In this document: positions 11,279 through 23,168 of the stretch, one piece after another | Numbering within the stretch: position 1 is the stretch's first letter | Layout of the letters: every line of letters starts with the position of its first letter | Origin: Alopecurus myosuroides | Lineage: Eukaryota > Streptophyta > Magnoliopsida > Poales > Poaceae | Direction of reading: 5' to 3' | Length of the DNA: 64,000 nucleotides | NCBI GenBank assembly: GCA_028641055.1 | Contig: CM054060.1 | Coordinates: 163,530,696 to 163,594,695 of the forward strand | The notes under the pieces: model-generated | Told to the model about the DNA's origin: nothing | The model's input: only the letters and a program-made list of their open reading frames with translations | Database searches by the model: none | Translations under genes and position numbers: made by a program

Positions 11279-12604
11279 TCATGAATGAAAACGGCGGAGT
11301 AGAGCTACATTACAGGGGCGCTTAGATTCCTCTCCAGCTCTATCCGGCCTGTTCTTCTGGGGTGCCTGTGCGTCAACTAGGTAATAGGCATCATTGTGTA
11401 GAGCCTTGCTCACAATGAAAGGCCCTTCCCACGGAGGGGACAGTTTATGCATCCCAGCCGTGCGCTGCACGAGGCTAAGGACCATGTCTCCTTCTCGGAA
11501 AACCCTTGGGTTTACTTTCCGGCTGTGATAACGCCTCAATTTTTGTTGATAGACAGCTGAACGTGACAAAGTTAACTCTCTTGCTTCTTCTAGCAGGTCA
11601 ATGTCATTTTCTCGAGCTTCTCTCGCCTCCGCCTCGGTGTAGAGGGTTACTCGGGGCTAGTCATGCTGTAGGTCAGTGGGCAACACGGCCTCAGCTCCAT
11701 ATACCAGGAAGAGTGGTGTGTATCCGGTTGATCGGTTAGGGGTAGTCCTTAGACTCCAAAACACCGCCGGCAACTCGTCCAGCCAACAATCAGGGGTTCG
11801 CTGTAATGGCTCCACCAGCCTTGGCTTTATGCCGGATAGCACCATGCCATTTTCTCTCTCAACTTGCCCATTGGAGGCCGGATGCGCAACAGATGCAACA
11901 TCTAGCCGGGTCCGCTTCTCTTTGCAGAATCTTGCGAAAGCACCCTCAGCAAAGTTTGTGCCATTATCAGTGATGATGTTGTGCGGGTAGCCGTATCTTA
12001 GGATCACATCCTTCAGGAAACTCACAGCTGTGACTCCATCACACTTCCGAATAGGCTTGACCTCAATCCACTTGGTGAACTTGTCAACCATGACCAAGAT
12101 GTGAGTCATGTTGCCTCTAGCTGGCTTGAAAGGCCCCACCATATCCAAACACCAAACTGCAAATGGCCAAGTAATGGGAATGGTCTTCAACTCGGAAGCT
12201 GGCATATGAATCTTACTTGCAAATCTCTGGCAGCCGTTGCACTTTCTCACTATATCTTCAGCTTGCTTCAAGGCAGTGAGCCAAAAGAAACCATGCTGGA
12301 AAGCCTTGTTGACCAAAGCCCGAGAAGAGGCGTGATGCCCGCATTCCCCCTGGTGTATCTCCACAATAATTTCTTCTCCTTCCTCTGGCTCAACGCAGCG
12401 TTGCAGCACACCAGTAGGACTCCTTATGTGTAACACCTTGTTGAGGATAGTGTAGCCCTTGGATCTTCTCTGTATCTGCCTGGCTGTGACCTCATCACTT
12501 GGAAATGTGCCATCCGTTAGAAAGGATAATATGGGCAGAGCCCAACTCGATGTCTCCCGTGTGGGAAACACTGGTTCGTTCACTTCCATTGGATCCGCTA
12601 CCAA
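11279..12604 (-). pseudogene. Gypsy integrase and C-terminal domain of pol, broken
   Basis: Taking the first Met of the 315-residue open stretch as 1, there is an HHCC zinc-binding domain (H84, H90, C122, C125) and a DDE core: D154 in CLDMVGPF, D213 in ITDNGTNF and E249 in GQVERENG, with the canonical 35-residue D-to-E spacing. A TAG at 11657-11659 interrupts the frame. Downstream in the same frame is the C-terminal module ending at 11279 (REGDMVL, WEGPFIV), typical of Gypsy integrase tails. No chromodomain is seen. The enzyme would insert element cDNA into the host chromosome, but this copy cannot encode it whole. Confidence 0.9.
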
Positions 12605-14620
12605 GACCTCTTCTGAGTTGGGGGCGAGTCCCCGAGTACTGAGAAATGATCCCCTCGATGAATGCGACAGTCCCCGGGTTGAATGGAGCAGTCCCCGGGT
12701 TGCAGGTGCCAGTCACCGGGTTCTCTTTTGCAACCTCCCAATCAATCTCCATTGGAACAGCTTCCTCTCCTGGCAGAGAAGGAACAAAGATAGATTCTGA
12801 GTTGGGGGATGGCTTGATGGATGGCTTTCTCAAATGCTCCAAGGCAATCCCAGCCGGGATGAACTGCCGAGAAGACCCCAACTTGGACAGCTCATCAGCT
12901 GCATCATTTTCAGCTCGATGTATATGATGGAACTCACACCCTTCAAACAAAGCCAGTCATGGTTTGCACCAGAAACCGGTAGGATGCCATGTTGGCATCC
13001 AAAGCATCCCAGGTGTCGGATACCTGCTGCACCACCAAATCCGAGTCGCCATAGCATACAATGCGCTGCACCCCAATCTCCTTGGCTACCTTCAGGCCGT
13101 GTACCACAGCCTCATACTCGGCCACATTGTTAGATGCCTTGAAATGAATCTGCAGCACGTATTTGAGTTGATCTCGCTTGGGTGACGTCAACACTACGCC
13201 AGCACCAAGGCCTTCCTTCACTTTGGAGCCATCAAAATGCAGCTTCCAGGAATTGGTTTCCGGCAAGGGAGGCTCATACTGCATCTCGGCCCAATCCACC
13301 AAGAATTCAGCCAAAGTTTGTGACTTGATTGCTTCTCTTCTCGCGTACAGAGGAGTGTACGCGGCTAGCTCGATTTCCCACTTGGCTACCCGGCCGCTTG
13401 CTTCCTTGTTGCCCATGATCTCCGAGATGGGAGCAGTACTCACCACCGTGATGGGATGCTCTTGGAAATAGTGCTTCAGCTTCTTGGCACCCAGGTACAC
13501 GCTGTAGGTCATCTTCTGGTAGTGCGGATAGTTCTGCTTGGAGCTGGATAGCACCTCACTGAGATAGTACACCGGCCGCTGCACTGTCTTTCCTTCCTCT
13601 TCTCCCACCACTATCACCACACTGACTACCCGGTTGGTTGCTGCAATATAGAGCAACATTGGCTCTTTGGGTAGCGGGCTTTCCAGGATGGGAGCGCTAC
13701 CCAGCATGGTCTTCAACTCCTTGAATGCCACATCATCTTGTGGTGTCCAGACAAACTTGTCACTCTTCTTCATGAGTTGGTAAAGAGGCAAGGCCTTCTT
13801 GCCCATTCTGCCCAGAAAGCGGCTCAGAGAAGCCAAGCACCCGGTGAACTTCTGCACATCCTTCGGGGATCTCGGCAAAGACATGCTCTCTATAGCTTCT
13901 ATCTTTGAAGGATTGGCTTCAGTGCCCCGACTGGATACCAAGAAGCCGAGTAACTTGCCAGCCTGGACGCCAAAGGTGCATTTAGTCGGATTCAACTTCA
14001 TCATGTACTTGCGCAGGTTGGCAAAGGTTTCCTCAAGATCACTAAGCAGAGTATGTGTTTTATTCGTTTTGATGACAATGTCATCTATGTACACCTACAC
14101 ATTCTTGCCAATTTGATCATGCAAGCATTTCTGCATGCATCTCTGATAAGTAGCCCCAGCATTCCGCAACCCAAAGCACATGACACGATAGCAATAAGCC
14201 CCGTACGGGGTAATAAAGGCAATTTTTATTTGATCATCCGGGTTGAGAGCTATCTGATGGAAACGAGAGTAGGCATCAATGAAAGACAAAAGTTCACTCC
14301 CGGACGTGGAATCAATCACCTGATCTATGCGGGGTAGCGGGAATGGATCCTTGGGGCAGGCCTTGTTCAGGTCGGTGTAGTCCATGCACATGCGCCATGC
14401 AGTATCGGCCTTGTGGTCCTCCTTCTTCTTCTCAACCATAACCGGGTTGGCCAGCCAATCCAGATGCAGTACCTCCATGATAAATCCGCTTATCAGCAAC
14501 TTGGTGATCTGATCGCCGATGGCCTTCCCCCTCTCATCACCAAAGCGGCGCATAGCCTGCTTAACCGGCTTGGCGTCAGGACGCACGTGTAGCGAGTGCT
14601 TAACCAACTCCCTCGGGACC
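12495..14620 (-). pseudogene. Gypsy reverse transcriptase and RNase H, broken
   Basis: RT motifs run in order: CMDYTDLNKACPKDPFPLP, the FIDAYSRFHQI block, FGLRNAGATYQR and the catalytic YIDD near 14091. A TAG at 14095-14097 falls just before YIDD. RNase H follows, with LHFDGSKVKEGLGAG, a NNVAEYEA block and YGDSDLVVQQV, and its last motif (FHHIHRAENDAADELSKL) is in another frame, so there is a frameshift near 12943. A second frameshift lies near 12600 before integrase, and a third near 14617, probably loss of one G in a G run. Together these would copy element RNA into DNA. Dead copy. Confidence 0.9.
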
Positions 14621-15635
14621 CCGGCAAATCCTCATTGGACCATGCAAAGACATCCCGATTCTCACGGAGGAAGTGGATGAGCTCGCTTTCCTATTTCTCT
14701 CCCAACCCGGCGCCAATGATGGCAACACGGTCTGGGAGTTCAGGATCAACCTGGACCTTCTTTGTCTCCTAGGACGCCTGGAAAGCAGTTCCGTACTGGG
14801 AACCTGGCATGCCAGGCGCACCACCATGTGCTGCTTGAGCCATAGCCACCACCTCGTGTATCTTCTTCTTCTCAGCAGCAATGACCATGGACTCCGCCAG
14901 CTGAGAACTAGCAGACGCGCATTCCAAGGAACGCTTGTAATCACCTCAGATGGTGATGACACCATTGGGACCAGGTAGCTTCATCTTCAGGTAGGCTGCA
15001 TGGGTTGAGGCCATGAACTTGGTGAGGGCAGGCCTACCGAGTAGAGCATGGTAGGGGCTCTAAAGATCAACTACTTCAAACTGCAGGCTCTCGGTGCGGC
15101 AGTTCTCCCTGGTGCCTAATAGGACATCAACCCACATGCGGCCGATTGGAGCACAAGATACTCCCGACACAATGCCATGGAAAGTAGTTCTGCTGGGTAG
15201 CAGCATGTTCTCGGCGAGGCCGAGCTTATCCAGCGTATCCCGATACATGATGTTGATGCTGCTGCCATTATCGATCAGCACCTTGCTGAACCTGACATTC
15301 TTCTGGGTTCCCAAGAAAGTGGGATCCACCACCAGAGCATAGGTACCCGGATTGGGCATCACCTTGGGATGATCAGCTCTAGACCAAGTGATCTCTTGGT
15401 CGCACCAGTGCAGGTAGTGAGGCACAGCCGGGATCACTGCATTTACCTCCATCGCACGCATGTGCAGCGACTGCTTGTCGTCTGGCTCGGTGGTGAATAT
15501 CATATAGCTCTCATGGTGCTCCTGGTACTGGTTGCGGTCTCCACCACCATTGTTGCCGTTGTTGTTGTTGTTGTTCCTGTTGTTGTTGTTGTAGTTTCGG
15601 TTGCGGTTGTCGTTGTTGTAGTTGCGATTGGCTCC
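14621..15635 (-). pseudogene. Gypsy aspartic protease and linker, broken
   Basis: The protease core VLIDNGSSINIMY is visible; the usual D-x-G-S active-site loop reads DNGS. It is followed by GRMWVDVLLG and, after a TAG at 15060-15062, by the SPYHALLGRPAL block that marks the protease-RT linker in plant Gypsy elements. Further stops are TGA at 14946-14948 and TAG at 14691-14693. The frame is the same as the C-terminal half of gag, so gag and pol were probably one polyprotein. Confidence 0.85.
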
Positions 15636-15640
15636 CTAAG
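15541..15640 (-). repeat. Asn-coding trinucleotide tract between gag and protease
   Basis: A GTT/AAC-rich stretch encodes runs of Asn mixed with Arg, Tyr and Gly on the minus strand just after the TAG at 15636-15638. It looks like an expanded codon repeat serving as a flexible linker between gag and protease. Confidence 0.8.
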
Positions 15641-18150
15641 CCACTTGGTTCACGTTCTCCCTTCTCGGATTCACTGCAGGCCTGGGAGCAGCTGCCCGGA
15701 TAGGCTGCACATTGGCATTCGCAGGCGGCAGAGGAGGAGGAGGGGGCAACTGACCAAAGCCTTCACTCTTGATGCGGTCCCACCAGCTGCATTGCCGGGT
15801 AGTGTGGTTGGCTGGCCTACTCGGATGCCGAGTATGGAAGCTGCATGGCCCGACCTTCATGTTCTCAAAGACAAAAGTCTGAGTCTCTCTTGGATTCGGG
15901 TTGCCGCTACCCTGCTGGGGAGCATTGTACGGCTTCTTGATGCCTTGGCCCTGATTCTGGTTCTGCCCGTATTGGGCTCCAGCAGTTTTTTGCCTTTGGC
16001 TACTCCCAGCAGCCGCTGGGTCTTGGATCACAACATTCACCTCCTCGGGATCATACCGAGTATCTAGGCGGTCACCTCTGCGCTCGTTGCGGAAATCTTG
16101 GCGTCTGTGGCTGTCATGGTGCTTCCTTCTCGGCTCGAAAGCATCGAGCAGAGGCTGAGTAGGGTCTCCGAGTGCATACATATAAGCAATCTTGATTGTC
16201 TCGACGAGCGAACTCGGCATCTCTCTCTGCAGCTTTTGCCACAACATGTTGCCATGCCTGCAGCCTTGAGCAAACCAGGTGATTTCCTGTGCCTCGTTCA
16301 CACCCCCGCAGGTGTTCCTCAGTGTGCTCCACCGAGTAAGATACTCTCGGTCAGTCTCCTCTTCTCGCTGCTTGCAAGCTGAAAGCTGCTGCGGCCTATT
16401 CGGCCGCTTGTACGTGCTGGTGAAGTTGCTGATGAAGGCTTCTGAGAAGTCTAGCCAGCAGTTGGTGCTATCTCTTGGCAGGTTGTTGAGCCAAATCCGA
16501 GCAGGGCCCTCCAGCATCTGCGGAACATACCACACAGCCCATCTCCTGTTGCCGCCTGAAATGTGTACATCGGTGACATAGTCGCTTAGCTAGTCTTCCG
16601 GCTTGGTGCTGCCATCATAGCACTTGGTCCGTCTAGCCAGCTGAAACTTGTTCACGGAGGGCTCCTCCATGATGCGGCGACCAAAACAATCTGGGCCGGG
16701 TGGCCCCTTGTTCTCGAGCTGCGCAGACCGATTGATCCGGTCCAGCTTGTACCTTGCATCGCTGGGCTCCAGCATTCGGTCACCCAAACGATCAGTGACA
16801 TCTCTTGGGTCAGCGTACCCGGCTAGCTCCATCGCCGAGTACCCATCATCATAGCGATCTTGCGGCACAGGACCGGGTTGAGCCACCGGGTTGGCTGCTG
16901 CCACAACTACTTGCAGCTGCACAGCTGCTGGCTTCCATGCCCTCTGCTGAACTGGGTTGGCGGCCTGATGCCGAGATGGTCCTGCACGGTTTCCTCCTTG
17001 CCCCTTGCTGTGAGCTTTAGTGGCTTGATAGCCTGCTCCTGCAGAGTTGTGTTTCTGACCGGGCTGCCGCGGCACAGCGTGCTGTTTTCCGGCGGCAGCC
17101 GGGTCGTACACCTGCATCTGTTTGTTCTTTCCAGAGTTCACACTCTGGTCCCTCCCATTGCCAGGAAGCGGCGATGAGGCCTGATCCGTAGATCTGACCG
17201 CATGCGAGTGGACAATTTGAGAAGCGCCAGCACCCGGATTGGCTTTCCAGAACTCCTCGTTCTGCCAGCCAGCCTCTAGCACTAGCTCATTGAGTCTATC
17301 CTGCTGCCTAGCGCGCGTCGCCAGTGAGATGCGGCAACTCAGCAGCCACTGCCTCTGCAGCCCTAAGAGTTTTGGCAGGAGTGCTATATTTTGGCCTACC
17401 AGCAGTGTTCAAACTAGCAGATTGGCTAGCAGCCCTACCATCTCTAGCCAGCTCAGCGCCTAAGTTGCGACGGGTAGCGCCTAGCTTGCTAGGCAGCCTA
17501 GAAACAGGAGTAAAGCCATGTGCTATGTTGTACTCGTTTTGATCTAGGTTAAGCTCAAGCCTAACCTTCTCCAGCTCCTGGGACTCCACGAGTAGCGCTT
17601 GACGCTGTTGCTCGAGTTGAGCCTTCATTGTCATGAGCTCGAGCTCGGTGGGAGGCGGCATGCCCAGCCGCTCGGTGGCGCCACCGCGAGCAACTGGTAT
17701 AGCCGCAGACATGGAAGCATCCACGTAACCCGGAATGTTCTGGGGCATGTCGTAGGGCTTGTGGACCCTTGCGCCAGCAGGTTCCTTGATGACACCCGCG
17801 GTAGCGGCCGCTCCTTTCCCGGCATCGATAGCCGGGCCTGTCATCACCACCTCCACGCTGTCTGCAGAGCAGCCAGAAGGCTTCCCGCGGGCAGCGAGTA
17901 CAGCAGGAGGATCTTCCGTGACGAGCACCTCCTCCGGGAACTCGGGGATGACGGTGGTGGCGACGTAGACCAGATGCGCGCCGAAGGAAAGCACCGAGCC
18001 GCCTGCTGGTACAGGCCTGCCGCCGAAATCGCCGGTGTTGTCGGTGACAAAGTCGAAGGAGCCGAATCTGTGGACAAGGCCACAGACTACGCGCTCCCCG
18101 AAGCAGAAACGGGTCCCGTCCGAATATGAACCCCAGCCAGCGCTGCTGCT
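15636..18150 (-). pseudogene. Gypsy gag, broken
   Basis: The N-terminal part (about 18150-17308) contains a Gln/Glu-rich helix (KAQLEQQRQALL). A frameshift near 17300 moves to the frame that runs to 15636. The retrotransposon gag core (about 16535-16100) has MLEGPARIWLNNLP, FISNFTSTYKRP and EYLTRWSTLRN. A TAG at 16590-16592 splits the ORF. The nucleic-acid-binding site near the C-terminus is not a standard CCHC knuckle: it reads C-x2-H, then H-x4-C. The true start is unclear because the open frame continues back through the primer site into the LTR. Confidence 0.85.
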
Positions 18151-18151
18151 G

Positions 18152-18169
18152 GCCCCACGGTGGGCGCCA
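18152..18169 (-). other. Primer-binding site of the Gypsy element
   Basis: The minus strand reads TGGCGCCCACCGTGGGGC directly inside the right-hand LTR. It starts with TGG, as expected for pairing with a tRNA CCA end. The exact tRNA was not assigned. Confidence 0.7.
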
Positions 18170-18172
18170 ACC

Positions 18173-19059
18173 GTCGTGGGGTGGAGAAGACATATGCCAT
18201 GGGATGGCTTAAGTGTTGGGGCCGATGGACGATGTAGGTATCCGGGGAGGGATCGCATGGCGAGTAGCCGCGCTCAGGTATCACTATCACTTCAAACAAC
18301 AAGAAATACCCAGGTTCGGGGCCCTCGTGTGGAGGTAACGCCCCTACTCCTGCCTATCTCTCTGTGTGCATAATGTCCGAGTAGCCACAATACAAGTTTG
18401 CCTCTTAGCCGAGTAGCCACTCGGCTGTTCTCTCTCGCTCTAGTGCTGGTCCTTGTAATAAATGCGATCTGGAGCAACGTCCCTCGCGCAGGAGGGGGCA
18501 GGGCACCTTATATACTGGTGCCCAGCCGAATAAACAAAGACTAAAAGGTACAAATTGATGGGACATGCCCACTGCAAAACAGAGCACGCCTCCGGCTTCT
18601 CGCCGACCCGGGTGCGGGAAGTCGCCGGGCCGTTCGGCAGATGGGACCTGTCCACCCTGTCAGTCTCATAGAGTAGGCCCCCTGACATGTCTAGTCCCCT
18701 CTGCCAGTGACAGGACTTGACAGGCGCCTACCTCACTGTAGCCACGCCGTAGCGCGGATAATCACGCACTCCGTAAGTTGAACCGCATGCCTGTACGGCT
18801 ACAGGATACGCGGGATCCTGTCAGAACGGCTCCATTGACTTCTTGCCCGAGTAGGAACGCAGCCCATCTACTCGGACCATAACTTCTCTATTCGGACGAA
18901 TACAATCTTCCTTAATATCTTCTCTTGGCCTTCAGTACTTATGACCGGATAGAGACTACCAGGTAGAGGGTACCTGGGTAGCCACTAACCCGGCCAACAG
19001 TACTCTGATCTTCACTTTTACCACTTGTCTTGCCCCTACTCGGGGGTATCCCCCCGACA
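18173..19059 (-). repeat. 5' LTR of the Tat/Retand-like Gypsy
   Basis: The outer end TGTCGGGG (minus) is at 19059 and matches the left LTR end at 326. The inner end is placed within a few bases by the primer site and a CCCCACGAC string. Length is about 0.89 kb. The outer flank GATAG (19060-19064) belongs to the Copia-1 leader. Confidence 0.8.
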
Positions 19060-19434
19060 GATAGACACAACGTTCGCATACAACGGGTGTTTTCAAGCCT
19101 AGCATGTACAGACATGGCCTTGAAACACACGCAATAGTATTGTTCTACTTGGCGAGCCTAGCATGTACAGACATGGCCTCGGAACACGTAACCGAAAGGT
19201 AAAGCATGAGTCATATGGATGATACGATGAACATGTTGATGTTCGCCTTTGCAACTACACCGTCTCACGTGATGATCGGTTTTGGTGTAGTGAATTTGGT
19301 TCGTGTAATCACTAAAGACGACTAAGAGGGATGATGTTTTTGAGTGGGAGTTCATGGGATAATTTTAGAATTAACTTGAACTTAATCTATCATAAACATA
19401 AGTCTAAATAGTCTTTGCAAATATGTTGTAGATC
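19060..19434 (+). other. Copia-1 untranslated leader (3' part)
   Basis: Closely matches 43826-44160 in Copia-2, including a short internal repeat GCCTAGCATGTACAGACATG present twice in each (here near 19097 and 19155). In Copia-2 the sequence runs on smoothly through GATAGACTCAATG, which shows the Gypsy cut Copia-1 at GATAG. No gene. Confidence 0.85.
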
Positions 19435-21141
19435 ATGGCACCACATACGTTCAATTTCAATATGTTCATGGAGAGAGAGAAATTAGCGAACGATGGGAGC
19501 AACTTTACCAACTGGGCACTTAACCTGAGGATTCTCCTCGCCGCTTGCAACAAGCTCTATGTGCTTGATGCACCGCTAGGTCACCAGCCCGCTGATGATT
19601 CTTCTGATGAAGATAAAAATGTTTATCTGACTCAACAAGAAGACCATAGTATAGTTCATTGTGGCATCCTCTATGGATTAGAGCCAGAGCTGCGAAAACG
19701 TTTAGAGAACAACACTGCTTTTGCAACAATGGGAGAATTGAAAATGATTTTCGATTCCCATGCCGCAGTTGAGAGTTATGACGCTTCAGAAAAGTTCATT
19801 AGCTGCATGATGGAAGAGAACGGCTCCGTTAGTGAGCATGTACTCAAGATGTCTGCGTATGCTGATAAGCTCATAGCCTTGGGAATAACGATTCCCAATG
19901 AGCTAGGGATACATCGTGTTCTCCAATCTCTGCCACCTAGTTACAAGAACTTCGTGATGAACTATAATATGCAAGGCATGAAGAAGTCTCTTCCTGAGCT
20001 TCTCTCGATGCTTAAAACTGCTGAAATGGAGATCAAGAAAGAACATCAAGTGTTGATGATCAATAAGACCACTAGTTTCAAGAAAAGCAAGAAAGGCAAG
20101 CCAAGGGTTAACTTCAAGAAGGGTGGCAAATCTGTTGCTACTCCTGAGAAGAAAACCTAGTATGGCCCTAAGCCTGAAACTGAGTGCTATTATTGCAAGG
20201 GTACTGGCCACTGGAAGCGCAAATGCCCCAAATATCTGGCAGATAATAAGGCCGGCAAAGTGAACAAAGGTATATATGATATACTTGTTATTGATGTGTA
20301 CCTTACTAGTACTCGCAGTAGCACCTGGGTATTTGATACTGGTTCGGTTGCTCACATATGTAACTCGAAACATGAGCTACAGAATAAGCGACCACTAGCA
20401 AAGGATGAGGTGACGATGCGCGTCGGCAATGGATCAAGAGTTGATGTGATCGCCGTCGGGACGCTGCCTCTACGTCTACCATCGGGATTAGTTATAAACC
20501 TCAATAATTGTTATTTGGTGCGTGCATTAAGCATGAATATCATTTATGGATCTTGCTTAATGCAGAATGGTTATTCCTTTAAGTCTGAGAACAATGATTG
20601 TTCGATTTATATGAATAATATCTTTTATGGTCATGCACCTGAGAAGAATGGTTTATTTCTTCTGTATCTTGATAGTATTGATACACATATTCATAATGTG
20701 AATGCCAAAAGAATTAAATTAAATGATGACATTGCTACTTACATGTGGCATTGCCGCTTAGGTCATATTGGTGTTAAACGCATGAAGAAGCTCCATTCCG
20801 ATGGACTCTTAGAATCACTTGATTATGAATCATTTGAAACATGTGAACCATGCCTTATGGGCAAGATGACTAGAACCCCGTTTTCTGGATCCATGGAACG
20901 GGTGACAGACTTACTGGAAATCATACATACTGATGTGTGTGGACCAATGAGTGTATCGGCGCGCGGTGGATATCGTTATTTTGTCACTTTCACAGATGAT
21001 TTGAGTAGATATGGGTATATTTACTTAATGAACACAAATCTGAGACATTTGAAAAGTTCAAAGAATTTCAGAGTGAAGTTCAAAATCATCGTAACAGAAA
21101 GATTAAATTTCTACGATCTGATCGTGGAGGTGAATATCTAA
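19435..21141 (+). pseudogene. Copia-1 gag, protease and N-terminal integrase
   Basis: The gag ATG is at 19435. Its capsid-like core includes NWALNLRILLAA and IHRVLQSLPPSYKNF. A TAG at 20158 precedes a CCHC zinc knuckle (CYYCKGTGHWKRKC). The protease has WVFDTGSVAHIC. The GAG-pre-integrase block has MWHCRLGHIGVKRM and CEPCLMGKMT, and the integrase core begins with IHTDVCGPM and FTDDLSRYGY. A frameshift near 21040 ends this frame; the remainder to 21141 is out of register. This would be the virus-like particle and integration part of a single Copia polyprotein. Confidence 0.9.
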
Positions 21142-23168
21142 GTTACGAGTTTGGCATGCATATGAAACAATGTGGAATAGTTTCACAACTCACACATGCT
21201 GGAACACCACAACGAAATGGTGTTTCCGAACGTCGTAATCGTACTTTATTAGATATGGTTCGATCTATGATATCTCTTACATATTTGCCACTATCTTTTT
21301 GGGGTTATGCACTAGAGACCGCTACATTTACTTTAAACAGGGCACCATCTAAATTCGTTGAAACGACACCGTATGAATTATGGTTTGGAAACAAACCTAA
21401 GCTATCATTTCGAAAAGTTTGGGAATGTGATGTTTATGTGAAGAAGCTTCAACCTGATAAACTCGAACCCAAAGCGGAAAAATGCATCTTCATAGGATAC
21501 CCTAAAGTAACAATAGGGTACACCTTCTATCACAGATCCGAAGGCAAGATTTTCGTTGCCAAGAATGGATCCTTTTTGGAGAAGGAGTTTCTCTCGAAAG
21601 GTGTGAATAGTAGGAAGGTAGAACTCGACGAGGTTATTGAACCTTCTCTTCTTGGAATGGCGAGTGGCGCAGCGCCGGAAATTGTTCCGGTGCCGACCTC
21701 GTCAATTGAAGATAGAGCTAATGATCAAGATCATGGAACTCCAGTAGAGGAAACTACCGCACCTCGCAGGTCAACTAGGGAACGTACAGCTCCTGAACTG
21801 TACAGAGATCCCGTATTAAACTTCATGGTAGATGGAGATGATGACCCTGCGACATATGATGAAGCGATGATGAGCCCAGATTCCAACAAATGGCTTGAAG
21901 CCATGAAATCCGAAATAGGATCCATGTACGAAAACCAAGTTTGGACTTTGGTGGACTTTGGCCGTTGAGGTCAAATGGATCTTTAAAAGGAAAACTGATG
22001 CTGATGGTAATGTGACCGTCTATAAAGCTCGACTTGTCGCAAAAGGTTTCCGACAAATTCAAGGAGTTTGATATGATGAGACTTTCTCACCAGTAGCGAT
22101 GCTTAAGTCAGTTAGGATTATGTTAGCAGTTGCTGCATTTTTTTATTATGAAATCTGGTAGATGGATGTCAAAACGAAGTTCCTTAATGGTGACATTGAG
22201 GAAGGGTTGTATATGATGCAACCCAAAGGTTTTGTTGATCCTAAGAATGCTGACAAGGTGGGCAAGCTTCAACGTTCCATTTATGGACTGAAGCAAGCAT
22301 CCCGAAGTTGGAACCTCCATTTTGATAAGGTGATCAAAGGGTTTGGGTTTGTCCAAACATACGAAGAAGCTTGTATTTACAAGAAAGTAAGTGGGAGCTC
22401 TGTAGCATTTCTAGTACTATATGTGGATGACATATTGTTGATTGGAAATGATATAGAACTTTTAAAAAGCGTAAAAGGTTATTTGAACAGTAGTTTTTTG
22501 ATGAAAGACCTTGGTAAAGCAGCTTATATATTAGGCATCAAAATCTACAGGGATAGATCAAGGCGCTTAATTAGACTTTTGCAAAGTACATACCTTGACA
22601 AGATTCTGAAGAAGTTCAGAATGGAAGAGAGTAAGAAGGGGTTCTTACCTATGTTGCAAGGCAAAACGTTGAGTAAGACTCAATGTCCAGCTACAACAGA
22701 AGATAGAGAGATAATGAATATGATTCCCTATGCTTCAGCAATATGTTCTATCATGTATGCTATGCTATGTACAAGACCGGATGTGGCACATGCTATTAGT
22801 TTGACTAGTAGGTACCAATCCGATCCAGGTTTGGAACACTGGACGGCGGTCAAGAATATCTTTAAGTACTTGAGAAGAACTAAAGATATGTTTCTCATAT
22901 ATGGCGGTGAAGAAGAGCTCGTCGCAAGATGTTACGTCGATGCTAGCTTTGACACTGATCCGGATGACTCTAAGTCTCAGTCCGGATACGTATTTGTTAT
23001 GAATGGAGGAGCTGTAAGCTGGAGGAGTTCCAAGCAATCCGTGGTAGCGAGATCATCAACAGAAGCGGAATATGTTGCTGCCTCGGAGGCAACACAGGAA
23101 GCAGTTTGGATGAAGGAGTTCATATCCGAACTTGGTGTGGTTCCGAGTGCGTTGGATCCAATGGTTAT
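21142..23168 (+). pseudogene. Copia-1 C-terminal integrase, RT and RNase H (5' part)
   Basis: Integrase continues in a new frame from 21156 (GTPQRNGVSERRNRTLLDM, carrying the catalytic Glu). A small deletion near 21960 shifts the frame again. TGA at 22069-22071 and TAG at 22159-22161 fall in RT. The long frame from 22162 has MDVKTKFLNG, YGLKQASRSWN, the catalytic YVDDILLIG, SIMYAMLCTRPD, then the RNase H blocks CYVDASFDTD and SSTEAEYVA. It stops at the LARD junction after DPMV. Confidence 0.9.

Larger units (their letters stand above)
1..19059 (-). mobile_element. Ty3/Gypsy LTR retrotransposon, Tat/Retand (RIRE2-like) lineage, left end outside window
   Basis: The sense strand is minus. From right to left the order is 5' LTR, primer site, gag, protease, RT, RNase H, integrase, then an antisense gene on the plus strand, then the 3' LTR cut by the window edge. 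Bases 1-326 and 18735-19059 are the same LTR end at about 96% identity by eye. The right outer end is TGTCGGGG (minus) followed by GATAG, which is the local Copia-1 leader sequence and so the presumed TSD; the partner lies outside the window. A gene antisense to gag-pol between pol and the 3' LTR is known from the Tat lineage of plant Gypsy elements, which is the basis for the lineage call. All ORFs carry stops or frameshifts, so this copy is dead. The family name is uncertain. Confidence 0.9.

Noticed and set aside
15369..16067. Plus-strand 232-codon frame with Val-rich run
   Set aside because: Complement of the Asn repeat and gag on the minus strand; the Val run is the reverse of the Asn tract.
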